64,000 nt of DNA from Hsuehochloa calcarea (lineage: Eukaryota; Streptophyta; Magnoliopsida; Poales; Poaceae): positions 20,870,177-20,934,176 of the forward strand of contig CM070596.1 of NCBI GenBank assembly GCA_036346395.1, in the 5' to 3' direction. This document shows positions 44,814-56,199 of the stretch, piece after piece. Under the pieces are notes generated by a model, which was given only the letters and a program-made list of their open reading frames with translations, had not been told where the DNA came from and did not search any database. The first letter of the stretch is position 1, and each line of letters opens with the position of its first letter. The translations under genes were made by a program, and so were the position numbers.

Positions 44814-46564
44814 TGTCTGGACCCAAAAATACAATTCAGGACCCTTTGTGTATTCTGCACTAGTCTAAGATCACGCTATAGCACACAATATCAACATAGA
44901 TGAATATCGATCCACACAAGACGAATAATAGCATAAATAATTATTTTGAATAACAAATAAGGGTTTTGACCTTATGGTCAAGTTTACATTTATTAAGCCT
45001 CATAGAGCTAGCAATAATTAAATAAGCAGCAGAACAAAATAAATTTCAGCGGAAACCCATCGATTCAACACAGGCAACCGATTGGGATCAAGACCTAACG
45101 ATTAGCACCTTCGTATAACTCCTCGAAGGCAGGCAAAGACTCCTCTACTTCTGTTGATTGATTATAGCAAGCATGAGTACATAACCGTACTCACAAGTCA
45201 TACCACAGAATGCAATTTATAGATAATGGCTTATTCCAAAGGAATGGATTCTGTGGTTATTTTGCATAAAGCAACATTTGCAATTGAATACAAATAATAG
45301 ATTGAAAACATATGTAAAACAAGTAAACAGTAGTCATTTAGTAGTTCTTTTCACAAAGACACAAAGCATAATCAAATTATTTCACATAGCCATATGGTTT
45401 AGATCACACAGCTCCCATACCAAAGGTTTTATGAAAATCTAACACTCGTGTGAAATCCCCGAGTATGTCTATGGCCGTAAACACGCCTGGTTGTACACTT
45501 TACCCACACGATACCATTAGTGTTGCAAGCACTAATCATAACAAAACCTTTCGAAAACTTCATCTCAACAATTAACACTCCCGATGAGCTTTACCGTCGT
45601 CCAACCCATACCTAGTGCGTTGATACGACACACACACCGTTGGACCTGAAGACAACAAACTGCTCTTAAATATGATCTACCTAGTAGTTCACACCTCCGC
45701 CCTTTACTGAGCTCTTAACCTACAACCTGAGCAATCAATGTCGAGAATCCATGACTTACTAAGTTAGGCCCATCCCATATCAGGCATGTGATCGTACAGT
45801 AACAATAAGCTGAGTTAGTCCTTAAACGAGCAAGGCAAGACCTCTAATTTCTAACTATGCCACAAAGATTATTATTCTCATTCACAAAGTTCCACCATGT
45901 CACTTAATATCCAACACTTGCCTCAGTCCAAATACTTTCCTACCCTGTTGCAACACATGCTATCACAAAGTAATAACACATAGCACAGAGTTTTACACAA
46001 TGTTCCATAGTTACTTGGTCAGATTTATAATTACAACTCAAATAATATGTGTGACTCGTAGCATGGCTAAGCAATGCTATTCTTCTAACCAACCCACGTT
46101 GGTGCTATGATTATACCAACTAATAATTAACCAAAGTAGGGTCACAAAAGATCGTGGTATTACAATAAGCAAGGTGGATATAAACAATTAGGATTAATAA
46201 CTACACCCAAAAGTATTTAAATAAATACTTAAAGTAGAATGCAGTACTTTGAATCAAAGTAGTTCTGAAAAATGGGTTCAATATGATCAAAGGTATAACT
46301 TACCTTGGAATAGATCTTCATACTGATCCTGGTCTTGGTGAATTCCTTCTTCCTCGAAATTCGCCGAAGTATCAACGTCTACTTGCAAATGAAGTAAATA
46401 AATAAAATAAATGACAACAGAGAGGAAAAAAACTCCAAAATTCAAATAAAAATCATAGAAAAATAGAGCTCGAAATTAGATGAATTTCAGAATTTGAATG
46501 GACACAATCGGAGTTCGGATGAAGGAGATATGGCTTATAGAAGATCTAAACCTAAGAAAATACC

Positions 46565-47923
46565 AAAAATTGGATTTTCTGGAATTTTTGAATTACTTTT
46601 GTACTGAAAAATTGGATTATGACATCAGCGTGATGTTAGCAAGGATTTTCTAAAATAAAATAAACCCGGGGAAAAGGCTACAGTGGCCGACAAGTGTGAC
46701 CCACGGTCTATGGACCGAGTCCACAAAATTGGCTCATGGTCCACGAGCTCACGGGTTCACAGAACAATGGATCTGACAATGGGACCCACGTGGCATAGAC
46801 ATGGTGTATGGTGGATTAGATTCACAAGATCTTGAATCTGGTTAGGGTGCGTGAATTCCTTGCGCCGGCGTCCATGGCTGAGGCGAAATGCGCCCACGAG
46901 TTGTTGCGCGGTGAGGTGGCGGACATATGCACACATGAGTTGATGTGGCGGTGGTGGCGCACATGCGCTCCGCGAGTTGATGTGGCATGACACGTGTGCT
47001 CAAGTTGATGTGGCAAGTGAGGTGGCGAACACGCGTGAGCTCACGAGTTGATGTGGCACGACACGTGTGCTCACGAAGTTGATGTGACCCGCGGGGACAA
47101 GGCGGCGACAAGGCGGAGGGCGCTCGGGGTGCATCCGTGCCTGGGTAGAACATGTTATTGCGCACATCTTGGTTCTAGATTGTACGGAGGGCTTGGCCAA
47201 AATTGGCGAAGCGGCGGAGTAGGTGCGGCTATCGGCGATGAACACCGATGACATCTCGTGGTCATGAACTAGAGGTAGCTCGGTGATGGTGGAGACAGCG
47301 GCGTGGTCGGCGGCGATTAAAGACAACGCAAGAAAATGGCGGCGGTGGTGGAACCTAAAAATTGGATCTGGAATTTTTGAATTACTTTTGTCTTGAAAAA
47401 TTGGATTATGACATCAGCGTGATGTTAGCAAATTTTCTAAAATAAAATAAACAGGGAAAAGGCTACGATGGCAACAAGTGGACGGTAGGATCGAGTGGCT
47501 CATGGTTCACGGTTCCTATTTGGATCGACAATGGGACCCGTGGCATAGACATGGTGTATGGTGGATTGGATCCCAAATCGAGTTCGTTTGTGGTCGAGAT
47601 AGATTCGGCGGTGAAGCACACATGAGTTGATGGCGGTGGTGGCGCACGGCTCACGATGGTGGCATGACACGTTGGTTGATGTGGCGTGTTTGAGTTGATG
47701 ACGCGTGTGCGAGTTGATGTGACGACAAGAAGATCCGACGAGGCGCTTCGGCGGTGCATTTAGAACATGGCGCACATAGTATTGGTCGTCGGAGTTGGCC
47801 AAAATTGGCGAAGATTTTCGATGAACACGATATCTGTGGTCATGAAGGGTGCTAGAGGTAGCTCGGTGATGGTGGAACAACGGCGTGGTCGGACGCGAGT
47901 TTCCAAGCGCGGTGGTGGAACCT
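46565..47923. repeat. Imperfect tandem duplication inside LTR I
   Basis: Copy 1 (46565-47355, about 790 bases) and copy 2 (47356-47923, about 570 bases) both start AAAAATTGGAT and end GGTGGTGGAACCT. Copy 2 lacks many short pieces, often at CAG, CTG or CCG. It also contains text (around 47573-47608) that otherwise belongs at 48013-48055, so it looks scrambled and not simply duplicated. Confidence 0.82.
46937..47090. repeat. GTTGATGTGGC minisatellite-like cluster
   Basis: Five copies of an (G/A)AGTTGATGTG(G/A)C core, at about 46937, 46974, 47002, 47045 and 47076, are mixed with ACACGTGTGCTCA. Spacing is irregular (28-43 bases), unlike a CRISPR array. Confidence 0.8.
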
Positions 47924-47987
47924 ATGGCTTTGGAGCTTGAGGTCAGCTTGGGGTTTCGGATCGAGGTGAGGCGGTTCTCGGGTGCCT

Positions 47988-47995
47988 ATTTATAG
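47988..47995 (-). promoter_or_regulatory. TATA box of LTR I
   Basis: TATTTATA on the plus strand gives TATAAATA on the element strand, matching the TATA box of related LTR E. Confidence 0.5.
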
Positions 47996-48633
47996 GGTAA
48001 GGTGTCGGTTGAGGATCCCCAAATCGAGTTCGTTTCGGTCACGAGATAGATTCCAAGTTTGAGGGCGTTACGGGATGGGATTTGGTTCGGTTTGATTTGA
48101 TTCGGATGCGAGAAGATACGAGGATTTAAAAGGTAAGGTCAGTACTTATTGGAGATTACGTCGGACGGAGTTTCCAAGCACCATGGCGGAGGTGAGGCCT
48201 TGCGCGCAAGAATGCGGAAGGGGATGACGACCACCAGACGGGCGAGGCCCACCTGGCAGAGGGATGAATGCATGACGCGGTGAGCGGGCTAGTGCAGGAA
48301 GATGGGACAGGAAGGAATAGGGATGGGTTTCAGCCCAAGACTATTTCTACGATTATTAATAGATTTTCCTTTTTAGAAAATATAGAAAATGCAAATGGTA
48401 GTTAGAAAACAGCAAATGAACTCGAAAAAAATCTAGAAAATATATCCAAGCACATAGAACAAAAATAAAATAGTTTTGACAATTGTTGATGTTGGCATTA
48501 ATAATATTAAATTGTGTTGATACTGAAAGTCCTTGTTAAACTTTATTAAAATTCAAACAAAATCTCAAGGGTGAATTTTCCAACTACTAACTACCCAAGA
48601 GGTTTTTAAAGCTTAGAAAATTGGGATGTTACA

Positions 48634-48957
48634 AACCTCCCCCCTTAAAGGAATCTCGATCCCGAGATTCAGGCTAGCTAGAGAAAAGGTTAGGAAACTC
48701 GGCTTTCCGGTCTTCTTCACTCTCCCATGTTGCTTCTCCTTCTGAGTGGTTGCTCCCGGAACTTTGCAAAAATGAACGGTCTTACTTCTGGTCTGATGCT
48801 CTGCGACATCCAAAATCTTGACTAGTTGCTCTTTATAAGTGAGATCCTCTTTTAACTCTATTGAATTTAAAGGAGTTTGTTCTATCGGGACACGGAGACA
48901 CTTCTTCCAGTGAGAAATATGAAACACATTATGCACTCCTGCCAATGACTACGATAG
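48634..48957 (-). pseudogene. Element I pol: C-terminal domain and chromodomain-like tail
   Basis: A pyrimidine run at 48634-48652 is the polypurine tract of the minus-strand element. Upstream, the minus strand reads GVHNVFHISHWKKCLRVP, LTYKEQLVKILDVAEHQTRSKT and a QKEKQHG-type frameshifted tail, the conserved end of chromovirus pol. The frame upstream (right) is interrupted at 48963 by element F. At 62146 the same protein continues with RGEVSYQLE-like text, which proves the two parts were once one gene. Confidence 0.88.
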
Positions 48958-48962
48958 TTCAA
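48958..48962. repeat. Target-site duplication TTCAA, left copy (element F)
   Basis: TTCAA here and at 62141-62145 flank element F exactly. Confidence 0.93.
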
Positions 48963-49854
48963 TGTAACATCCCAAATATGGGTTTGTGTTTCAAATGTAA
49001 GAAAATCAGAAGAAATTAAAATTTTTCTTGCATCTTGAAGCCTTGGTCATTTTTGTAATTCTTTTAAAAAGGATTATGGAAAATCAAATTTAAATTCCTT
49101 TTTTTTACTCTAATCAAAAAACCCTCCTTGGCAAAAGTCTTGTGCCAAACCCTTGGAAACCTTTTCCCTGAGTTCTAGGGAGGCTTGGCAACACCTCTGA
49201 ATTATCTCATGATTTTTAGAAATTATTTGATAATTTTTGGAGGCAAGTCAAACTGGTCAAACCCTATTTCCCACTCTTCTGGAATTTCTGGAGAATAATT
49301 CAGTGTATGAAAATCTCTGAAAATTTTATGGAAGGTTCCTCCTGCAGTCAGCAAGCTCCAGTTAAAATTTCATAATTTTTGGAGCTGGTTTGCTATCTCA
49401 ATTAATTTCCCTAAGTTTGCTCAAGTCACTCTCGGGTTCGAGCCGTCGGTTCGACCGGATCAACTTAACTGCACCAGGCTCGGTCGCCTCGGGCGCTTTC
49501 AATTTCGACCGTTAGATCTCGATCGTGCGGTCTGCGCTCTAAGGTGATCGCCCGGGATTCTGATTGCTTGGGCGCCGAGCGATTGAAATCCGATCTGATC
49601 CGACGGTCGTCGTTCGTCGTCTTCCTCCGCTCGCGCGCGCTCGGCCGAAGTCAACATGGCCGGTGAAAATTGCAGAGCGTGGCAGCGTCGGGTCATCTCT
49701 ACTTTCGGCCAACGACTCTCAGCATTAATGAGCACTGTACTGCCGCCTCCGGAGTCGTCGTCCTATTCGAGTGCACTTGCCCCCGTCGCCCTCGGCCGAC
49801 CTCAACACAGTGCAAAGCCATTTTTCGTGTCGTTGCTCCCCTCTTGCTCCTTCG

Positions 49855-49862
49855 GCTATAAA
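49855..49862 (+). promoter_or_regulatory. TATA box in 5' LTR of F
   Basis: GCTATAAAAC-type sequence about 895 bases into the LTR, conserved in the 3' LTR near 59129. Likely start of element transcription shortly downstream. Confidence 0.6.
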
Positions 49863-50474
49863 ACTCTACCAGAGGCTTCCTTAGCATTCTTTGAACACCC
49901 TTGAACTTCAGCATCACGTCTAGGGCACTGAGTGAGCTCCTTCGTGGATTTTTCTCTCGGCCGCCATTGTTGAAGCTCCAAGCCCTTCGGTGAAAGTGGC
50001 GTTCCCGGCCCTCTCACTCGAATCTGTTGCTTCTTCAGTTACTTAGCATCTCGAAGAGTATTAACCCTCTGTCAATTTTGCTTTTGACAACATAGAGCAG
50101 ATCAATTTCAGATTGCCCCCTTTTCGGCCGAAACCGCTACTCTTCTTCACCCGAGCCGATTCGACCCTCCGCTGTGCCTTCTTTGGGCTCAGGTAACTTC
50201 TTTTTAGCCCCTAGTTGCATGGCACTCGCTCCCTTGGACCGCAGCTGAGCTCGTTTGCGTTTTTCGTTTTCGGTCATTTTGGTCACCGCGGTTATCTCCG
50301 GCTTGCCGGCGTTCTAGGCGCGCATGACCAAAACCGCCGGTACCATTGTGTGCGCAAGAGTGTTAGAACCCATTTTAGGCTTTTGCTCGCCGCCCGCGGC
50401 AGAGCCGCGCCGTGCGGCCGATCTTCCGTCATTTTGTCGGACGAAATGCGGGGCGAATGCGAGCGTGAAATGAT

Positions 50475-50770
50475 GTGGACCGTCGATCCTAAGATCTACG
50501 GCCCACGTTCACGCGGGGTTTTGAACTCGTCGCACGCCTTGATCCGTGGGCCGTTGGATCCAAGATCAACGGTCCCGATTCGAGTCCGCGCGGGGCGTTG
50601 GATCCTAGATCAATGGCTCGCGTGCGTGGGCGCGTTCGGATCAACCCGCGCGCTCGGATCCACGTGAACCGTTGGATCCAGATCCAACGGTTGACGATTA
50701 GGGTTCGGAGCCGCGCGCGGGCGCGTCAGCGCTGGGACGCGGACCGTCGGATCTAAGATCGACGCTCCTC
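50475..50770. repeat. Palindromic GGATC/AACGG repeat array, 5' LTR of F
   Basis: Five or six imperfect units of about 40-60 bases, each with a core like CCGTTGGATCC-AGATCAACGG. The clearest (50667-50692) is a perfect inverted repeat with 12-base arms AACCGTTGGATC and a 2-base centre. Confidence 0.82.
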
Positions 50771-52950
50771 GTTCGTCCACGTCATTTCGGATTTCTGAAT
50801 TTTCCGAAAGAATTTATTTATCAACTGAAAAATGTGATAACTTGTAAAATGCATAACTAATTCATTTTAAATCCTTTTCGGGAGATTTAAATTTTGTGGG
50901 TTATGTTTTCAACGGAACTTTAATCTAAAAATGTTTCCAACCCCAGTATAGCTCCAGAAATTTTTCCTAATGAATAGTAGCATTTTTGATTTATAAAAGC
51001 TGAGCAAAATTATTTTGGCCATATCTTTTGCATTGAGAATCCAAATCAATTGGTTCTTATTGCTAAATTCATTATAAATCAGGATCTTGCTACTGTAAAA
51101 ATTTTAGAATTTTTGGAGAAGGTTTACTGTTGGGTCTTTGCATTTTATTCGTTCTTATCGGTTGCTTTTTGCTTTCTTGTTAGGATCCGAAGAGCACGTT
51201 GATAATATTATTGACCCTCAGCAACATCTTGACCCACAGCAAGCAGGCAAGCAGTTTGATCATAAATGTCCTATTACTTTCAAGTCTAATACTTTGTTTA
51301 CAAATCATATGTATGCATGCTTTTGTGTCAAATTAATTTTTCCGATTAGAGGTAGTTATTCCTATTGCATTGTTGCCCTCAAATTGTTATCCCCGCCACA
51401 AACATAAGTTATTAATATCATTTGGTGAATTAGAGCCGGTGATTTAATTATGCTCTTTATTGTCTTTTCGATGTCATGCTTAGAAATGCTTAGATGTCGG
51501 TAGTATTGGCCAGTCATCGACTTAGTCGATGATCTTGATCACACAAATATAATTATTACTCCATTATGTCCAGCACGTTGTGCTTTGTTAATTTTGTAAA
51601 GTCAAAAACTGAAAATAAAATTGTTTTAGACTTGGGCACAAAGGTATGTTGGTGTGATCTGTTGGTGTGAATGGAATGGTGCCTAGGTCATCAAGGACCG
51701 AGTTACTTGTGTCACTAAGCCAGCGCTTATGCGTGCTAACCACGAGAGAGGATATGGGACCTCTCTTGACTAAGTACTTTAGGCGTGTGTTATCTCACAG
51801 TCGCAGGAGGGGGTTGTGTGTGTTGTGTGAAACATGATATGTGTTCTTGTGTTGGGTGTGCGGTGGTGGAGATTCGGGTAGGCTCTCCACCTCGAGGAGC
51901 ATTGTAGTTGTCCAAGGCTTTACCTGCGACGGGTAGCTGACCGAGGCTTTACAATGAATCCGACACAACGTATGGGTTTCTATCTATACGGGCGGCTCGC
52001 GGGTACTACACAATATTGGAAATGTCTCGTAGGACTTAGTCGTGCCGGCATACCTAAGGAAGTGTGCTTAATAGCTTGGCAAAAGGCGATGCAGCGTGTG
52101 GGTACATTGGTACACCCCTGCAGGGATAAAACTATTCGAATAGCCTCGTCCTAGGTTATGGACATGCTTGGTAAGGTCGTGCAAGAACTAGACTACAACC
52201 TTTTTTTTATTAAAATTTGACATGGTTGGTATGAATGGGTAATTCATGCTATTGTTGTGGTGACTAATGGGCTAGTCACTTCCAGGATTGTTGTTGTCAT
52301 CTATCTACTGTTATATTGTTGTCATTTACGATTATTTGAACATTAAAAACAGATTTGTTAAATTGCTTTCAATCTATTACATTATTGCAAATGGAAACTT
52401 GCTTTATGCTAAAATGAAACATCTGACCTCCACTACAATAAGCTTGCATGTAGTATATATACAGTTTGTTATTCCACATGTAAGTCTTGCAGTACATTCA
52501 AAGTACTCACCGGCTTTTCTTGCTTGCTTTTTGTTGCGGGGAGGAAGGTGAGCCCCAAGGGCCTCACTTTTGTGAGATGTCTTTGTGGATTCGACGACTA
52601 GCTTGGCGGTCCGGTCGGTTGCCTTGTGGGTTAAAGGCACACCGATTGGCTCTTTTGGTTTATAGCCATCTTATGGCACTTTTGCTTCATTGTTAAATTT
52701 CTTTATGTATATGTCATTTGGCGGTCGGCCTCTCTTTTGTAATGACTATCCTTTATTTATGTTATCTTACGGTTTGTTGTTTACCTTGGTTCTATGTGAA
52801 TGAATGGAATTGATGCATGAATTTTGTAAAGAGGTGTGTATCTGCGTTAGGAAGTATACATGTCTAGAAGACACAGTTATTCCGTTTGTGATGCTAGGGT
52901 CAATTGGTGACTAAGCATTACAAGCCCAATAATCGAGGTCCTCACAAAGT

Positions 52951-52963
52951 TTAGTATCGAGCC
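52951..52963 (+). other. Primer-binding site of element F (degenerate iMet)
   Basis: TTAGTATCGAGCC lies four bases after the LTR end. Compared with TGGTATCAGAGCC it has G-to-A at position 2 and lacks the A of the CAG. Confidence 0.82.
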
Positions 52964-53833
52964 ATCTTGACCGTAGTAACCCAAGCAGTCGTCTTTAGGA
53001 TATTTTGGAAAACCTTATTTTCAAAGTGTCAAATGATTTGTGAAAGCTTAAGGAATTCTCATATTTTATTCCTTACCTATCTTAGCTTTCTCCTCTCATC
53101 TCACTCTAATTTGAGTTTTGAAAATTGTTTACCTCTTCTTCCTTCAAAGATAGTGTTATCGATTAAATGAGTTTTGGGAACCACTGAGTTTGGCAAATTG
53201 AAGTGCTTAGGGTTTTTGAAGTTTCTGGACTGAAGATTTCGGCTAGAGACTTGGATGCGGAATCTGGACAGCACGCCTCAATTTCCAGACAGCAAGATCA
53301 ATGGTTTCTGATCGGACCACTGAGCTTGGCAAATTGAAGTGTGCCAGATTTTGAAGTTTCTAGAATGGAAGACTTCGACTGGGAGCTTGGATGCAAAATC
53401 GCTACAGCAACTTCAACTTCCGGACAGCAAGCTCGATGGTTTCTAATGGGGTAGAAAATGAGAGTTTAATTCAACTAACACTTGTGGGAATAGAAGGGTA
53501 AGATGTGATACTAGTTAGCTATGTATCTAACGCTATGTTCGCTGATTTAGCCTTGATCTTGAGTGGTATTAGATCTTACCTTAATCTTCTGATTTTTATC
53601 TTCTCAAACAATTACTCGTTCATTCAATACGGGTTAGTTGCATTGGGAAGTTGAGCTTTGGTTGGTGATTCATTACGATTTTTTTTGGAGTCTTTTTATA
53701 AGCTGTTTAAGTTTATATACTTGCTTTTTTTGGCTTTCGATTAGAGTGATATTCCATTCCCTAGTCGTTAGCTTTTTGCTTCATTTCGGCTTTGTTTTGG
53801 GTCTAGTTTTTAACCCAAGTTTCTTGTAGCAGG
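52964..53833 (+). other. Untranslated leader of element F
   Basis: About 870 bases without a recognisable coding frame. It contains two diverged repeats of a CCACTGAGTTTGGCAAATTG-type block, near 53182 and 53318. Confidence 0.6.
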
Positions 53834-54830
53834 ATGGCGGGCCTTTTCGTGCGGCCAAGGCGATCGGTGGTCGGACGAGGATCTTCCTCCTCCTCAGACC
53901 ATGGCGAGGTCCTTCTTGATTAGCGCAACCGTGCGAGAGGGCAGGAGGTTCTTACGGGCGTCATCCGCGCGCAACACTTCCGCCCTTTCGGTGCTTGAGA
54001 TCCGGGCAAGGAGTGGACACCGGCCGCGTGGGGTCTTGCGAGTTTCTTCGCACCCACCCCACGTTCTCAGTCGAGGACCGCTTGGCCTTGAGCGGTAGCC
54101 GTCGGTGGGCGGAAGCTTCGATAGCGCAGATGCGAGAGCACGAAGGCGCTGTTTGCATCGCACCACCGGAGGGTGCGGCTTTGTCTTGGTGGGAGAGCTT
54201 TCGCCATGCGACTGGCGCCACCCGTCACTTGGGAGGAGTTCCGCACCGCCTACCTCAGTCACATTCCTTCCGGCTGATGAAATTTGAAGAAGAAGGAGTT
54301 CTTGTCGCTCGGACAAGAGCGTTTCTCGATTCTGAATACTGTGCGAGTTTAACCATTTGGCTCGTTATGCTCTGGAAGAGGTGGCCACCGATGAGGCCAA
54401 GCAAGAGAAGTTCAAGGATGGTTTGTCAGGAGGCTGCGGGACAAGCTATCCATCGTCGACTTCGGTTTCCGGGCCTTGGTGGACAAGGCCATTGTCGCCG
54501 AGCACTCGGGAGAGCGCTTGTGGATTCCATAGCGTAAGTGGGAGGCCCAAGTCCTCTAGGGCGGCTATCCCGCTTGATCTTTCTCGGGTCACGTCGTGAG
54601 CTTGGCACCCCCGAGGCCGTCGGCACTGTTCTTCATCCTTCGCAGCCGTGCCCGATCCGTGCACTGCGAGTCGGCAGGTGGCCCCCCGCACCCGGCCGCC
54701 GGGTCACTGCCGCTGCGACGGAAGGGGCATTATGCGAACCAATGCCCTAAGAAGGCGGAGCGACCCCTCGTCCTAATGGAGGGCGCGGGCGAGAGGTGGT
54801 TCTTCTCGGGACACGAAGATTGTCCCTACT
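53834..54830 (+). pseudogene. gag of element F
   Basis: The ATG at 53834 follows AGCAGG, the same context as in D. The frame breaks within 20 codons. Across shifted frames the gag domain is recognisable: FLRTHPTFSVED, GAALSWWESFRHAT, LMKFEEEGVL, YALEEVATDEAKQEKFKDGLSG and LVDKAIVAEHSGE. Near the end, RKGHYANQCPKKAE is the second half of a zinc knuckle whose first half is out of frame. Text agrees with D gag block by block. It would form the RNA-packaging particle. As written no product longer than about 180 residues could be made. Confidence 0.86.
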
Positions 54831-55299
54831 ACCCAAGGCGTGGGTAGTGGTCGCGTCAACCTCATCTCGTGAGAGGAGGCACGGGAGGCACCGGCGTCGT
54901 CTTTGGGTACACTTTCTGTTAACTCTCATTACGCTCTTTGTTTTGTTCGATTCAGAGCATCTCATTCTTTTGTTTGAGTCTTTTCTTGCTATTAGTGAGC
55001 TCCTCTTCACTCCGTTGTTGGTCCGTTGCTCATTCGCTCTCTGGTTGGAGTTGAGAGTGAATCGAGTGTAGGGATGTTCGATTGAGATCGAGGGAGTGAG
55101 ATTCTTCGCAAATCTTATTCTCCTCCATTCAGCAAGTTTAGATGTAATTCTTGGTATGGATTGGTTGTCTTGCCATAAGGGACAAATCGATTGTGCCAAA
55201 GTGTATCTCCTATCTAGTCTTCCGGTGGCGGTTAAGCTTTTCGCCAAGGCGCTAGGTCCGCATCTCTTGGCGCTTGAGCGAAGCCGCTCTAGATATTAG
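54831..55299 (+). pseudogene. Element F protease region
   Basis: Around 54940-54980 the DNA encodes the Ty3 protease active-site neighbourhood, but the frame reads LFDSEHLILLFE: one G is missing after the CAG of the D-S-G codons. Further on, SLDVILGMDWLSCHKGQIDCAK (about 55135-55200) is the conserved C-terminal end of the protease, as in element H. It would cut the gag-pol polyprotein. Confidence 0.82.
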
Positions 55300-56199
55300 T
55301 GAAGTCCCCACGGTTCGTGACTTCATTGATGTCTTTCTGAAGATCTTCGGGGATGCCACGATTCGAGACCTCGAGTTTGTCATTGAGTTGGTTCCCTGTA
55401 TCGCCCGATTTCAAAGAGGCATTATCGGATGCCACCGAGCGAGTTGGTGGAGTTGAAGAAGCAAACCGAGTGAGCTGCAAGAAAAGGTTTTATCCGCCTA
55501 GCTCATCTCCGTGGGGTTGTCTGCAATCTTCGTAAAGAAGAAGGACAATACTTTGTGCATGTGTGTTGATTACCGTCCGCAATGAGGTAGCGGTAAAGAA
55601 CAAGTATCCTTGCCCGCATTGATGATCTCTTTGATCAATTAATTGGAGCTCGAGTATTCTCCAAGATTGATTTGAGAGTGGGATATCATCAAGTTCGGAT
55701 CTGACAGGAAGATATTCCAAAGACGGCTTTCTCTACTCGCTATGGCTTGTATGAGTATACCGTCATGTCATTTGGCTTAACCAATGCCCCCGCCTTGTTC
55801 ATGAACCTCATGAATTCGGTATTCATGGAGTATTTGGATAAGTTTGTCGTGGTCTTCATCGATGATATTCTTATCTATTCCAAGGGCGATGAGGAACATG
55901 ATGAGCATCACGAGGCTTGTGTTAGGCAAGCTCGTGAGCACCATTGTATGCAAAGTTCGACAAGTCGCGTGCAGTTGAAGGAAGTGGCCTTCTTGGGTCA
56001 TGTTCTTTCAGCAGGAGGCGTAGCCGTTGATCCTAGCAAGGTCAGCGACGTTCTATTGTGGGTTCAACCTACTTCGGTAACCGAAGTGCGGAGTTTTCTT
56101 GGTTTAGCGGGATATTATCGCCGTTTTATCGAGAACTTCTCCAAGATCGCGAAGCCGATGACGGAGTTGCTCAAGAAGGACAATTAGTTCCGTGGTCCG
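55300..56199 (+). pseudogene. Element F reverse transcriptase
   Basis: TVRDFIDVF (about 55310) opens the linker into reverse transcriptase. Fingers and palm follow in changing frames, with MCVDY (about 55560), DDLFDQL (about 55620) and KIDLRVGYHQ (about 55665). An open frame from 55747 to 56187 carries MSFGLTNAPALFMNLMN, FIDD at 55855-55866 (metal-binding aspartates), VAFLGHVLS and YYRRFIENFSKIAKPMTELL. It ends at a stop right after LLKKDN (56185). It copies the element RNA into DNA in the gag particle. Confidence 0.9.

Larger units (their letters stand above)
44814..48633 (-). mobile_element. 3' LTR of Ty3 element I
   Basis: Starts TGTCTGGACCC and ends GGGATGTTACA, 3.82 kb, followed by a polypurine tract and minus-strand pol, so it is the 3' LTR. 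It is the same family as solo LTR E: both share the ACCCTNTGTGTATTCTGCACTAG-type start block and GGGATGTTACA end. It is longer than E because of an internal duplication (46565-47355 and 47356-47923). The sequence at the usual CTATTCGAATAG module (about 45475) is deleted here. GC-rich text at 46700-48300 holds many short frames without any recognisable domain. Confidence 0.85.
48963..52946 (+). mobile_element. 5' LTR of element F
   Basis: Starts TGTAACATCCC and ends GGTCCTCACA, 3984 bases. TATA box at 49857-49862 (CGGCTATAAAAC). A GC-rich block at about 49430-50790 includes an array of palindromic repeats. CTATTCGAATAG is at 52132-52143. It keeps most CAG/CTG sites in its first 2.8 kb but is damaged near its 3' end. 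Confidence 0.93.

Noticed and set aside
46937..47090. CRISPR-like repeat array
   Set aside because: Core copies are short and irregularly spaced, and the flanks are a plant LTR. There is no bacterial context.
50215..50667. 150-codon forward frame in the 5' LTR of F, with a 125-codon counterpart near 59340-59717
   Set aside because: The shared part is LTR sequence with palindromic repeats. The frame is not the same in the two LTRs and no domain is seen.
54747..55247. 166-codon minus-strand frame in element F
   Set aside because: It is antisense to the protease region, whose conserved end motif is on the plus strand.
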